NCBI RefSeq assembly: GCF_000019165.1
Contig: NC_010337.2
Coordinates: 413,501 to 477,500 of the forward strand
Reading direction: 5' to 3'
Length of the DNA: 64,000 nt
Origin: Heliomicrobium modesticaldum Ice1
Lineage (GTDB): Bacteria; Bacillota; Desulfitobacteriia; Heliobacteriales; Heliobacteriaceae
The position numbers and the translations under genes were made by a program. This document shows, one piece after another, positions 17,381 through 26,216 of the stretch; position 1 is the stretch's first letter; every line of letters begins with the position of its first letter. The notes below the pieces were generated by a model. It was not told where the DNA came from. It saw nothing but the letters and a program-made list of their open reading frames with translations, and did not search any database.

Positions 17381-17508
17381 CGCAGCCTGTGGAGCGGTAA
17401 GGGCGCCAAGGTTCACAGGCAGAAAAGCCCAGAGGTTTGGCGCCCAAGCGGAACAGGCAAGGGAGCCGCCGCGGAGCGCTTAGCGAACAGTCCAATGCCC
17501 CCGGCCCC

Positions 17509-18672
17509 CTAATCGAGCCGCTTCCGAAACCGCCGCAATGCCACCACAAACAAAAAGACCGTAAAAGCCGCTAGCGACAAAACCTCCCGATACAACTCCC
17601 CCATCCCGATCTCCTTCAGGAAGATGCCGCGCAGGATGACCAAAAAGTCCGTCAGGGGAATGAAGTTACCCAGGATGCGGATCGGAGTAGGCATCGTTTC
17701 GCGAGGGAAGACAAAGCCGGAGAGGAGGATGCTCGGCAGGATGAAGGCGAAGGCCATCTGCATCGCTTGCAACTGGTTGTCGCTGAAGGTCGACATGAGC
17801 ATGCCGATGCTGAGGGACGTTAGGACAAATAAAAAAGCCAGTCCAAACAGCAAGGGAAGGCTCCCCCGGACCGGAACAGAGAACCATGCGCTTCCGGCGC
17901 TCAGGACGAGTGTGAAGGAGATCATGCCAACGATGACGTAGGGGCAGAGTTTGCCCAGGATCAGTTCGGCAGGACGGACCGGCGTGACAATCAACTGCTC
18001 CATGGTGCCCCGCTCCTTTTCCCGAACGAGGGCAAAGGCGGTCAACGTCATCGTCACGTTCTGCATGATCAGACCGATCAGGGCAGGAATCGTGAAAAAG
18101 TGAGTTTTCAACTCCCGATTATACCAGATTCCAATCCGTGCTTCCAAGGGAAAAGACTGCTGAAGAGCTCCTTCTTTCTGGCGCAACATCTGCGCACCGT
18201 GCGCCTGCACGAGCGATTGGGCCACTTGCAAGGCCTGACGGGTCGACTGGGGCTCTGTCCCATCGAGCAGCACCTGAATCGTCGCCAGTCGGCCGGCTTG
18301 CAAATTGGCGGCAAAATCAGGCGGAATGATCAAGGCCACTCGGCTCCGACCGGCAGCCAGCGACTGGCCTATATCACCATAACCTCCGGCGCTCTCTTTC
18401 AACTCGAAATAGGTGGTGTTGACAAAGGCTTGCAGCAGTTCTCTGCTTTCAGCGCTGCGGCACTGATCCCAGACGACCGTCGGCAAGCGCCGCACATCAG
18501 GATTGACGCCGTAGCCGAAAAGGAAGAGCATCATCAACGGTATGCCGGCCGCCATAGCAAGGCTGGGCCGATCCCGCCAGAGATGAAGGAACTCCTTGCG
18601 AAAGACAGACCAAAAGGGCGTCCGGCGTATGCCTTTCAACGTGTCAGGGGCAACTCCTTTCGCTCGCTTCAA
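17509..18672 (-). CDS. ABC-2 type transporter permease
   Basis: This membrane subunit of an ABC-2 exporter (YbhR/YhhJ-like) has 387 residues. An N-terminal membrane helix near 35-55 (LAMAAGIPLMMLFLFGYGV) is followed by a large extracytoplasmic domain of about 150 residues and then five membrane helices from about 190 on. The family exports drugs or lipophilic compounds in a complex with an ATPase and a periplasmic-adaptor-like protein. The HlyD-like gene overlaps its start by 4 bp. No ATPase gene is adjacent, which is unusual. The substrate is unknown. Confidence 0.88.
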   Translation of the reverse strand: MKRAKGVAPDTLKGIRRTPFWSVFRKEFLHLWRDRPSLAMAAGIPLMMLFLFGYGVNPDVRRLPTVVWDQCRSAESRELLQAFVNTTYFELKESAGGYGDIGQSLAAGRSRVALIIPPDFAANLQAGRLATIQVLLDGTEPQSTRQALQVAQSLVQAHGAQMLRQKEGALQQSFPLEARIGIWYNRELKTHFFTIPALIGLIMQNVTMTLTAFALVREKERGTMEQLIVTPVRPAELILGKLCPYVIVGMISFTLVLSAGSAWFSVPVRGSLPLLFGLAFLFVLTSLSIGMLMSTFSDNQLQAMQMAFAFILPSILLSGFVFPRETMPTPIRILGNFIPLTDFLVILRGIFLKEIGMGELYREVLSLAAFTVFLFVVALRRFRKRLD

Positions 18673-19466
18673 TCTTCTCCGTTGTCTGGCTTCACCTGGA
18701 CAGACATTCCCGGCCGCAAACGCTCACAGCCTTCTCGGATTGCGATCTTTACGGCGAAGACACGGTCGCCGGATTTGCCTGAGCCGCCAACGATGAAGGA
18801 GGAAAACTCCTCCTGTTCACTGACCTGTTCGACCGTTCCGGCAAAAGTCTCCATCCCCTCGACCAGACGGACCTTTCCGCCCGGAGTAAACTGAGGCAAC
18901 GCCTCTGCCGGGACGAAGATGCGCACCTTGAGATCCTGCCGGTCGATGAGGGTGGCGATCGGCGCGCCAGGACCAATCGTCTGACCCGGCTGAACGTGGA
19001 TGCGCTGCACCGTTCCTCCCCGTCCAGCCCGAACAGTACAGCGATCCCGTTCTAAGCGGGCCAACTCCAGGGAATGTTCCGCTTGCGCGACCTGGGCCGC
19101 CAAGAGCGCCGGTGAGACAGCGGCATCGCCAACCCTGCCAGAAGCCCGCGCCAATGCCAAAGCGGCCTCGGCTTGCCGAACGCGGAGTTCGGCATAGGTA
19201 TCATCTATCTGAGCGACCACATCCTCCCCCGCCAGCGTGTCGCCTTCTCGTACAGAAAGCCGTTGCATCCGCCCGGTCACTTCCGCTACCACGGTAAAGA
19301 CATCGGCCTCTACAAAACCGGCGTAACGGCTCGGTTCAGTGCGGCTCAGCCGAGACAAGGGCTGTTCGGGTAAGTCAGGCAGAAAGGCTGCGACCCCCAG
19401 AAGAGACGTCAAAGCCAAGGAAATGATCGCTTTCTTCGCGCGCAAGCTCTGCTTCCTTCCGAACAT
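18669..19466 (-). CDS. HlyD-family membrane fusion protein
   Basis: This 265-residue adaptor protein has an N-terminal membrane anchor (IISLALTSLLGVAAFL), a biotinyl-lipoyl-like half-motif GRMQRLSVREGDTL near 66-79, a short coiled coil over about 90-140 (RVRQAEAALALARA...) and the second half-motif GTVQRIHVQPGQTI near 147. It is expected to work with the ABC-2 permease encoded by the overlapping downstream gene (ATGA overlap at 18669-18672). In Gram-positive cells such adaptors bridge the permease to the outside rather than to an outer-membrane channel. The start ATG has only a weak ribosome binding site. Confidence 0.85.
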   Translation of the reverse strand: MFGRKQSLRAKKAIISLALTSLLGVAAFLPDLPEQPLSRLSRTEPSRYAGFVEADVFTVVAEVTGRMQRLSVREGDTLAGEDVVAQIDDTYAELRVRQAEAALALARASGRVGDAAVSPALLAAQVAQAEHSLELARLERDRCTVRAGRGGTVQRIHVQPGQTIGPGAPIATLIDRQDLKVRIFVPAEALPQFTPGGKVRLVEGMETFAGTVEQVSEQEEFSSFIVGGSGKSGDRVFAVKIAIREGCERLRPGMSVQVKPDNGED

Positions 19467-19573
19467 CCCATTTTCTCGCCGCCTCCCGCTACCTCTGATG
19501 CCTCACCGCTGTCCGCTGCTTCTGCCTGCTTCGCTGCATTTATTTTGTCCGTGAACCTATCGTCAAATCGCAC

Positions 19574-19611
19574 AAAAAAACAGCCACAACGGCACTTCGA
19601 CCGCAGTGGCT
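19574..19611 (-). terminator. Terminator of the gene at 19667-20575
   Basis: On the minus strand AGCCAC pairs with GTGGCT around an 18-base loop that can pair further, followed by GTTTTTTT. Confidence 0.75.
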
Positions 19612-19666
19612 ATCACCATGACAGACTGGCAGACAATTGTCGTCACAAGCTGCTGATAAAAACCGT

Positions 19667-20575
19667 TCAAATCAAGGCGCCTACACGCCGCTCCTGAATT
19701 TTGAAGGCCCCCTTCCCGTCAGGCCGGAGGACATAGGTCACCTTCTGGTCCAAAAAGCCGTACTTCCCCGCTCCCGACAGATATCCCTCCACCTGCACCT
19801 CCTCAGGCGTCCGACTGACAATGCGCCAACTATGAACCGTCGTCGCGTCGATGACCACACCATCTACCGGTCTGCCTGCAACCGCCGACTCCTTGTCGGC
19901 ATACCGACTCTCCCATAAGCTATGAACGTTGTCGTGTGACCAGTAGGCGCCGAGAAATCGCTGCAGATCCTCCTCGCGGCGTATGGTCGGCGGCGGTTGC
20001 AGCCCCCGTTCCTTGAGCAGTTTCGTGTTTTCTCTCGCCGCCGCCCGCATCCAGAGGATCTCCGCCCACCGGGTAAAAGCCACATAATCCTCATCGCGCC
20101 AGGGAGCGCCGCCCCGCAAAAAGCCGGTCGCCGTCTCCCGATCCCAAACCCACCCGTCGCCTAGGTGGCGCGCAAGCCAGTAGACAGACACCAGCATGCG
20201 GTCATCCTCGATCTTGCCGGAAGCACGGGTGCCCCGTTCCCAGGGCTGCCATTTTCGGTTCAGCGGCGCCGCCTGCACCTCCAGGCAAAGGTTGTCGCGC
20301 CGGATGACGGCTTTCCGGCTTTTATTGTCATAAGTGACTTCGGCCCCAAGCGCCTCCGCCAGCGGGCGAACTGGCGCCAGGATATAGCCGCGCTCAATGC
20401 GGGGATGAGGGGCGAATTCCATCGGCAAGCCGTTCAGCACGATGACAGGCCGCCTTTCTGCGCTCGATCGCCCGGGAGGCGCAGCCAATTGGGCCTCGCT
20501 CCACTCGGAGGAAACCAGAAGCATGAGCGAAAGGGCTACTGCCAAAAAAAACATTTTTCTGCCGATCCGTCTCAA
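19667..20575 (-). CDS. Secreted protein with copper amine oxidase-like N-terminal domain
   Basis: The 302-residue protein has a signal sequence (KMFFLAVALSLMLLVSSEWSEAQ). Residues about 43-140 follow the copper amine oxidase N-terminal-like pattern (VIVLNGLPMEF, RGYILAPVRPLAEALGAEV, RMLVSVYWLARHLG), a substrate- or cell-wall-binding module common in Clostridia that has no oxidase activity itself. The C-terminal 150 residues include a region rich in Trp and charged residues (EEDLQRFLGAYWSHDNVHSLWE) and a beta-rich end; I do not recognise a catalytic family. The gene is monocistronic with its own terminator. An envelope role is likely. Confidence 0.75.
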   Translation of the reverse strand: MRRIGRKMFFLAVALSLMLLVSSEWSEAQLAAPPGRSSAERRPVIVLNGLPMEFAPHPRIERGYILAPVRPLAEALGAEVTYDNKSRKAVIRRDNLCLEVQAAPLNRKWQPWERGTRASGKIEDDRMLVSVYWLARHLGDGWVWDRETATGFLRGGAPWRDEDYVAFTRWAEILWMRAAARENTKLLKERGLQPPPTIRREEDLQRFLGAYWSHDNVHSLWESRYADKESAVAGRPVDGVVIDATTVHSWRIVSRTPEEVQVEGYLSGAGKYGFLDQKVTYVLRPDGKGAFKIQERRVGALI

Positions 20576-20787
20576 TCTATTTCCCCCACCAGCTCGATAC
20601 GGTAAAAAAACAAGCTCAGTCTATTATACGCCGCTTTATGGCATATTATTCCATTTGTCTGTTTATGAAATACCCTTTCCTTCTTCGCACTCCCTGGCAT
20701 TGCCCCCGATGCAGGCAGAGACTTTGCCGAAATCAAAAACGCTCACGACCTGTCGGGTCGCAAGCGATGATGAACATGGCTTTCCGT

Positions 20788-20815
20788 AAAAAAACGCCGG
20801 CCCCAGCAAGCCGGC
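20788..20815 (-). terminator. Terminator of the metallo-hydrolase gene
   Basis: GCCGGC pairs with GCCGGC around an eight-base loop, followed on the minus strand by GTTTTTTT. Confidence 0.8.
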
Positions 20816-20830
20816 AGAGAGGCATTCCGA

Positions 20831-21613
20831 TCACTGCGCCACCCGGATGCTCATCCCATCCTCAGCGATCATGAAACGCGGTTGCGCCAAACCGTACTGG
20901 GCCATCAACCGCTCATAGCCCTCCCCTTCTGTGAGATGGACAATCGCCACCTGCTTCGGATTCGTCTTCTTCATCAAACGCGCCACATCGTGGAGGGAGG
21001 AGTGCTTGCCGGCGGCCTTGTCGGCGCCGTTGCACTCGTGAATGAGGCAGGTGGCTTCCAAGGCCACTGTTTCCAGGAGGGGGTTGTAGGCGGTATCAGC
21101 CGAGTAGACCACCTTGATGGGGCTTTTTTCGAGCCCCTCCTTCGATTCATCAAGAAAGGATACGCCCATCGTCGGGATGCCGTGGATAGCCGGGAAGGTG
21201 GAAACCGTCAGTGAACCATCCTGCAAGGCTTCCGTCTCCCTCTCCTCCAACGGTTGCTCCCGGAATGCGATGGGGAACATGTTCGGCTTCGTCGTCAATT
21301 CAAACAGATCGAGCAGTCCCTGAACGATGCCTCTCGCCCCTGCCGGAAAATAGATGGGCAACAATTTTTTTCGCCCGGCCAACCAGAGACTCTGAATCAA
21401 GGCCGGCAACCCATAGGTGTGATCGGGGTGGCCGTGGGTGATCAGAATGGCGCCCAGGTCATCCGGTCGCAGGCCCGCCTTGACCAATTTGGGCCAGGGC
21501 GCGCCACCGCAGTCGACCAAATAGGCCTTACCCACTTGCACCAGAAAAAAGGTGTTTTCCCGGTTAGGGTAACTCAACCCGTTCCCCGTTCCGAAAAAAG
21601 TGATGCGAAACAT
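20831..21613 (-). CDS. Metallo-beta-lactamase fold hydrolase, RNase Z/arylsulfatase-like
   Basis: This is a cytoplasmic zinc hydrolase of the MBL superfamily. The 260-residue protein begins MFRITFFGTGNGLSYPNREN, typical of the ElaC/RNase Z-like branch. It carries the metal motif THGHPDH near residue 60, a distal aspartate in YSADTAYN near 171 and a histidine in CLIHECN near 190. It lacks the long exosite arm of true tRNase Z, so a role on small substrates or signalling nucleotides is as likely as tRNA 3'-processing. The gene diverges from coaX across a 256-bp gap and has its own terminator. Confidence 0.85.
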   Translation of the reverse strand: MFRITFFGTGNGLSYPNRENTFFLVQVGKAYLVDCGGAPWPKLVKAGLRPDDLGAILITHGHPDHTYGLPALIQSLWLAGRKKLLPIYFPAGARGIVQGLLDLFELTTKPNMFPIAFREQPLEERETEALQDGSLTVSTFPAIHGIPTMGVSFLDESKEGLEKSPIKVVYSADTAYNPLLETVALEATCLIHECNGADKAAGKHSSLHDVARLMKKTNPKQVAIVHLTEGEGYERLMAQYGLAQPRFMIAEDGMSIRVAQ

Positions 21614-21869
21614 AGCAGACTCCTTTCAGTCGGCTTCGCCGCTCGCCCTTTGGCCGTTAAACATCGCGGCCATTTCGGGCATTGGTAGTCTCTCCATTTT
21701 CGTGAAAACTAGTGTCATCTCCTGCTCTTAAGAAGAGAAGGCCTGCTGAACGGGAAGAGAGATTGCCTTAGAGACAAGTTCCCGCTAGACTATGACCATA
21801 GCCTGGCAAAGAACCATCGCCAGACAACGAAGGGTATAAACGCAACCGGCGACAACGGGAGGAATCAGC

Positions 21870-22682
21870 TTGCTGCTCGTTCTGGATATCGGGAATACGA
21901 ATATCGTCTGCGCTGTCTTTGACGATGATAAACAAAGCGCCTCCTGGCGCCTGGCGACAGACCGCCGCAAAACGGTGGACGAATACCGCATCCTCATGCT
22001 GGAGGCCCTAGAGACCAAACAAATCGCGATGGGGGACATTGACCGGGTGGCCATCTCCTCTGTCGTCCCCCCTGTCAACCCGGTCCTGATCAAGATGTTC
22101 CGCGACTACTGGGGCCTCCAGCCCCTGCTCGTCCAACCGGGCATCAAAACCGGGCTGAACATCAAGATCGATGATCCCCGCGCGCTCGGTCCGGATCGGA
22201 TCGTCAATGCCGTCGCCGCCTACTCCCTCTACGGCGGTCCGGTGATCATCGTCGATCTGGGAACGGCGACGACCGTCTGCGCCGTCAACGAAAAGGGGGA
22301 CTTCCTCGGCGGGGTGATCTGCCCGGGCATCGGCATATCGGTGGAAGCGCTGGTGGCGCATGCGGCCAAACTGCCCCGCGTGGAGATCACCGAGCCGGAA
22401 CAGGCCATCGGCAAAAACACCGTCGCCGGCATGCAGTCCGGGATCTACTATGGCTATGTGGGAATGGTGGACGGACTGGTCCGCCGATTTAAAAACGAAA
22501 TGGGGGAATCGTCTGATTCCCCCGTCAAGGTTGTCGCTACCGGCGGCTTCGGTGAACTGATCGGCCGCGGCTGCGCCACCGTGGACCATATTCATCCCTC
22601 ACTGACATTGGAGGGCCTGCGGTTACTCTATGAACGGAACCGGCCGGCGGCTTTATCGCGGCGCGCCATCAGGCCACGGTAA
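21870..22682 (+). CDS. coaX: Type III pantothenate kinase
   Basis: The enzyme phosphorylates pantothenate with ATP in the first step of coenzyme A synthesis. The 270-residue protein has the three family motifs: LLVLDIGNTN at the N-terminus (phosphate loop), DDPRALGPDRIVNAVAA near 100-116 and VIIVDLGTATTVCAV near 125-139. The start is a TTG preceded by GGGAGGA at 7 bases. CoaX enzymes are insensitive to CoA feedback. It stands alone, between the divergent MBL gene and a convergent envelope gene. Confidence 0.95.
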   Translation: MLLVLDIGNTNIVCAVFDDDKQSASWRLATDRRKTVDEYRILMLEALETKQIAMGDIDRVAISSVVPPVNPVLIKMFRDYWGLQPLLVQPGIKTGLNIKIDDPRALGPDRIVNAVAAYSLYGGPVIIVDLGTATTVCAVNEKGDFLGGVICPGIGISVEALVAHAAKLPRVEITEPEQAIGKNTVAGMQSGIYYGYVGMVDGLVRRFKNEMGESSDSPVKVVATGGFGELIGRGCATVDHIHPSLTLEGLRLLYERNRPAALSRRAIRPR

Positions 22683-22713
22683 AGCTCTGATCAGGCGCCC
22701 CGTTCCCGCTCCG

Positions 22714-23889
22714 TTAGAACGTAAACAGCCATAGATCGCCGCCTGCCGATCCGGGGAGAATCAGGCCGACAAAATGGTTGTCACTGTTGATCAAGCGAGC
22801 GCCCGCAGCAAAAGAAAAGACGGACGGGCTCTCACTGCCCTTCGGGTAGACCTTCAACATCGACTTCGGTTCATCCACGACGACCAACTGGCCCTCCGGT
22901 CCGACGAGCATCCGGTCGCGGTGCGCCGTCTCGGGCAGACGGATGCTCTTCTCCAATTTCTTACCGTTCCAAACCCACAGCTCCTGCACCTGACGGCCCG
23001 GTCCCTGCCCCAGGTAGAGGTTGTTTTTGGCGTCCATGCCGACGAGCAGGTAGTTGAGCGCCTGTCCCGCTGCCGGATTGATCAACTGGGTTCCCTTGAT
23101 CCCCTGCACGAAAGGCTTGCTGGCGCTGTCTCCGCTCCAGAACTCGGCATAGACCTGCCCCTGCGCAGGATTCACGCGGAGCCGCTCGACATTCGTGCCG
23201 GCGCGAAGGGCGATCCTCGCGGCGTCGTGTTGGATATCCACCCGGTAGAGGCCCGTCGTCTGGCGAGAGTCGCCCAGGGTAAGATAGAGCAGGTTCGACT
23301 GGGTCGACACGACAGCCTCCTTGACCTCATCGGCAGCCGTCAACCCGCGGATACGCGTCGAGAAGATCCGCTGCCCCCCGTCGGCGTTCAAAAAGGAAAA
23401 CTCCAGCTGTTTAGAGGAGGGATTGCTGGGCATGGGACGCTTGTCCACACGGTTCATCGAATCGACCAACACCTGGTTGGCCGTTTTCCCTTTCGAGGAG
23501 GGCGCAGGCAGGTTCACTGGCGCCGCCGACTGCTCTGTGATCAACAAGAGGCGGTTGCGATCATTCAGCCACTGCACCAAGGCCACTCGCTGGCCGGGAG
23601 GCATCTTTTCACTGTAAAAGGGACGTCCTTCTTCGATGTCCCAGACGGTGAAGCCGTCGCCGTCGTTCCAAACAAGGTACTCCCCTCTATGGGACAAAGA
23701 GAACTGCCGCGCCCGCTCCAGCGGCGCCTTCACCTTGACCTGCCGCCACTGGCTTTTTCCCGCCGACACAGGGTGATCATCGGGGTTGACGGCCTGGGCC
23801 GCCCAGTTTTCCAGCAACCAAAAGACGCCGCCTTGCAGGAGGACAGCCGCGAGGACCATCGCGCCGACGGCTTTGATGGTTTTACGCAT
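22714..23889 (-). CDS. Membrane-anchored or secreted protein with beta-propeller-like repeats, unknown function
   Basis: I do not recognise a named family. The 391-residue protein has one N-terminal hydrophobic segment (AVGAMVLAAVLLQGGVFWLLENWAA), so it is exported and probably anchored. The rest is beta-rich with recurring strand patterns such as GEYLVWNDGDGFTVWDIEEG, LLYLTLGDSRQTTGLYRVDIQ and GPEGQLVVVDEPKSMLKVYP, which suggest a WD40- or TolB-like propeller. No catalytic motif was seen. It starts 3 bp after the stop of the NAGPA-domain gene, so the two are co-transcribed and probably act together at the cell surface. Confidence 0.7.
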   Translation of the reverse strand: MRKTIKAVGAMVLAAVLLQGGVFWLLENWAAQAVNPDDHPVSAGKSQWRQVKVKAPLERARQFSLSHRGEYLVWNDGDGFTVWDIEEGRPFYSEKMPPGQRVALVQWLNDRNRLLLITEQSAAPVNLPAPSSKGKTANQVLVDSMNRVDKRPMPSNPSSKQLEFSFLNADGGQRIFSTRIRGLTAADEVKEAVVSTQSNLLYLTLGDSRQTTGLYRVDIQHDAARIALRAGTNVERLRVNPAQGQVYAEFWSGDSASKPFVQGIKGTQLINPAAGQALNYLLVGMDAKNNLYLGQGPGRQVQELWVWNGKKLEKSIRLPETAHRDRMLVGPEGQLVVVDEPKSMLKVYPKGSESPSVFSFAAGARLINSDNHFVGLILPGSAGGDLWLFTF

Positions 23890-23892
23890 CTC

Positions 23893-24891
23893 TCATATTC
23901 CTCCCTTGGACTGATTCGTAGGCAAGACGACGAGGCTTGTGGGGATGTAGCGGATACCAAAGACGCTCGACGGTTGGTTGATCACCTTGCCGTTATAGAC
24001 CATCGTCGTCGAGGCGCCGCCATCAAGGTTACCGGCTGTTACGGCACCGTATTTGAGCAACAGGTCCTGCAGTTCCCGCAGCGTAGCGCCGATGGAACCG
24101 ATCTGGCGGCCATCAATGACGACCATGATGATCGAGCCGTCGGACCGCTGGCCGATGCCGGTCCGAGGCGCCACGCCCCAACCGCCGTCGCCGGAGGTGA
24201 TCGTCGGCCTGCCGTTGACGACGAGGGGCGGGCCGAAGGTGACGACCTCACTGATATCCATGCTGCGCAATTCCCGCGCCGAATAGCGGCCCACGATCAT
24301 CTGGCCTTTCTTGGTGATGCCGATGATGTTTTCTTTCTGATCCTCATCGATGACAGATATGAATTGGCCCCGGCTGACAGTGATCCCGTCAGGATAGGCG
24401 CCGTTTCCCTGGCCGTTCGGGTCGATAAAACCGCCGCCGTTGATAGCCGCTACCGCCCCTTCTCGCCGAGCCATCTCAGGAACGGTCTCCCCGGCTTCTC
24501 CCAGCTTCGACGACACGGCCACTTTGATCCGCAGGGGGTCGTGGACGATCATCACCTTGCCGGTGAAGCGATATCCCTGGATATCCTCCACCTCGATGCG
24601 GTCATTGCCCTTGTTGTTGGCCTTGGACACCGCGAATCCGCTCAGCGGGGTCGTCCGGATATCCTCTGCCTCCGACGGGCCCAGGATCTCCCTGATGCGT
24701 TCGGTCGATAAGAACCACTCGGCCACAAAACCGTGGCGCGACGTCACGATGGAACCGACCACCATCTGCCGCAACGCTGGCATAGGACCATAAAACAGGA
24801 GCAACGGTCCCATGATCACGCCCACCAGGAGATTGATGACGATGAAGAGGGCAGTATTTTTGAAAAATGATTTCAACCGGGTCCCCCCCAC
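23893..24891 (-). CDS. Phosphodiester glycosidase (NAGPA domain) membrane protein
   Basis: The 332-residue protein has an N-terminal membrane segment (TALFIVINLLVGVIMGPLLLFYG) and a NAGPA domain over about 130-325. Family signatures are visible: AAINGGGFIDPNG near 148, GWGVAPRTGIGQRSDGSIIMVVIDGR near 235-260 and GNLDGGASTTMVYNG near 290. NAGPA proteins cleave or remodel sugar phosphodiester bonds, and bacterial members are tied to exopolysaccharide or cell-wall glycopolymer metabolism. It is followed after 3 bp by a propeller-like envelope protein. The exact substrate is unknown. Confidence 0.87.
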   Translation of the reverse strand: MGGTRLKSFFKNTALFIVINLLVGVIMGPLLLFYGPMPALRQMVVGSIVTSRHGFVAEWFLSTERIREILGPSEAEDIRTTPLSGFAVSKANNKGNDRIEVEDIQGYRFTGKVMIVHDPLRIKVAVSSKLGEAGETVPEMARREGAVAAINGGGFIDPNGQGNGAYPDGITVSRGQFISVIDEDQKENIIGITKKGQMIVGRYSARELRSMDISEVVTFGPPLVVNGRPTITSGDGGWGVAPRTGIGQRSDGSIIMVVIDGRQIGSIGATLRELQDLLLKYGAVTAGNLDGGASTTMVYNGKVINQPSSVFGIRYIPTSLVVLPTNQSKGGI

Positions 24892-24935
24892 AAATCACAC
24901 AGGCGCTTCCACATCTTAGATTATACGTTTCGCCG

Positions 24936-25733
24936 CTAGGACGGGCAATGGCAAAAATCGTACAGATCCAGCCGCCGATCGGCAAAGACGGTCATCTTCC
25001 GGCGAACCCGCTCGACCTTGTCCCTGTCGATCTCCCCCCAAATCCATCCTTCCTCCTCGCCAGCCTCGACGGCGATGACCCCCCACGGGTCAATGACCAT
25101 GGAATGACCGGCGAAAGCCACGCCTTGTTCATCCCTGCCGGTACGGTTGCAGGCGATGACATAACACTGATTTTCGATCGCCCGCGCCTGCAAGAGAATG
25201 CGCCAATGGTCGAGGCGGGAGAGAGGCCACTGGGCGGGGATGAAAAGGATCTCGCATCCGGCCAGCACGGTCTTGCGGATCCACTCCGGAAACCGCAAGT
25301 CATAGCAGATCACAGCGCCGCAGGGAACGGCGCCAATGCAAAAGTTGCCGGTGGAGGAACCTGCAGCCAGGTGGCGTTCCTCCCCCATCATGCCGAAGAG
25401 GTGAACTTTCTCGTAGGAGAGGATCCGCTCCCCTTCCGGGGTATAGGCATAAAGGGTATTGGCGTAACGTCCATTTGCGCCGACGGGGGAGGAACCGCCG
25501 ACGATCGTCGCCCCCGTCTCCTTGGCCCAACAGGCAAGCAGAGCGCCGAATGATTCGCCGTCATCAGCCAGCGCGGCCAAGTTGACCCAATCATAACCTG
25601 TCGTCCACATCTCTGGAAGAACCAGCACATCCGGACACGCTTCTCGGGCCTCTGCCATATACCGCGCTACCGTCTCTACATTCGCCTTCCGATCGCCGCT
25701 GCATACGTTAAACTGTAAAAGTCCGACTTTCAA
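24936..25733 (-). CDS. Carbon-nitrogen hydrolase (nitrilase superfamily, omega-amidase-like)
   Basis: This cytoplasmic amidase has the Glu-Lys-Cys triad of the superfamily: Glu in LVLPEMW near residue 41, Lys in SYEKVHLFG near 107 and Cys in AVICYDLRFPEW near 141. The 265-residue length and the RFPE motif resemble omega-amidase/YafV-type enzymes that remove ammonia from 2-oxo-glutaramate or similar damage products. The TTG at 25733 was chosen because GGGAGGA lies 7 bases upstream and the protein then starts MKVGLLQFN; an in-frame TTG at 25748 overlaps that site. The gene has no operon partner. Confidence 0.85.
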   Translation of the reverse strand: MKVGLLQFNVCSGDRKANVETVARYMAEAREACPDVLVLPEMWTTGYDWVNLAALADDGESFGALLACWAKETGATIVGGSSPVGANGRYANTLYAYTPEGERILSYEKVHLFGMMGEERHLAAGSSTGNFCIGAVPCGAVICYDLRFPEWIRKTVLAGCEILFIPAQWPLSRLDHWRILLQARAIENQCYVIACNRTGRDEQGVAFAGHSMVIDPWGVIAVEAGEEEGWIWGEIDRDKVERVRRKMTVFADRRLDLYDFCHCPS

Positions 25734-26148
25734 CTGACATCCTCCCAATAATTCACAATATCCACAATTTTATCAACAGTTTTTTCCAACAGATCCGTCT
25801 GCTGGCAGGTGACCAAGGGATCGCATGACGAAAGGCGCTGCAATTTTTACTTTTTTTGGAATTTATATGCCCTTCTGTCCACCCTTATACCAAGAGGGCA
25901 CTTTTTATACCGAGACCGTCGTCGGCACCGGCGAAGCCACACCCTTTGGCCATCCTCGAAAGCAGCACTGTCAATACGGGAGTGCCGGCGACAGAACCGA
26001 TAAAAGTGACAATCGGCAGTCGCAGATCCCAGGTAAGACCGAGCATAACATGAATAGTCTAGCACTCGATTCCGCCGACAACAAGAGAATTCCTTCATAA
26101 GCGGCTGTTCAGGCGGATCCCTTTGCTGTACGGGAGCAGCCTGCTGAG
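25734..26148. other. 415-bp gap without a convincing gene
   Basis: A 53-codon minus-strand frame at 25885-26046 (MLGLTWDLRLPIVTFIGSV...) could encode one membrane helix but has no Shine-Dalgarno site. Plus-strand frames here overlap it and are equally weak. No promoter, repeat or RNA structure stood out. Confidence 0.4.
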
Positions 26149-26182
26149 AAAAAAAGAAGCCGATCCTTTCTTCGGATCGGCT
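26149..26182 (-). terminator. Terminator of the CoA-transferase gene
   Basis: On the minus strand AGCCGATCC pairs with GGATCGGCT and is followed by TCTTTTTTT. Confidence 0.85.
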
Positions 26183-26216
26183 CCCCGCTGTCGTTGCGGT
26201 TATCAGGCCTGTTGTA

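Noticed and set aside
25825-26100. 91-codon plus-strand frame
   Set aside because: The composition is not protein-like, there is no ribosome binding site, and it overlaps equally long frames on the other strand.
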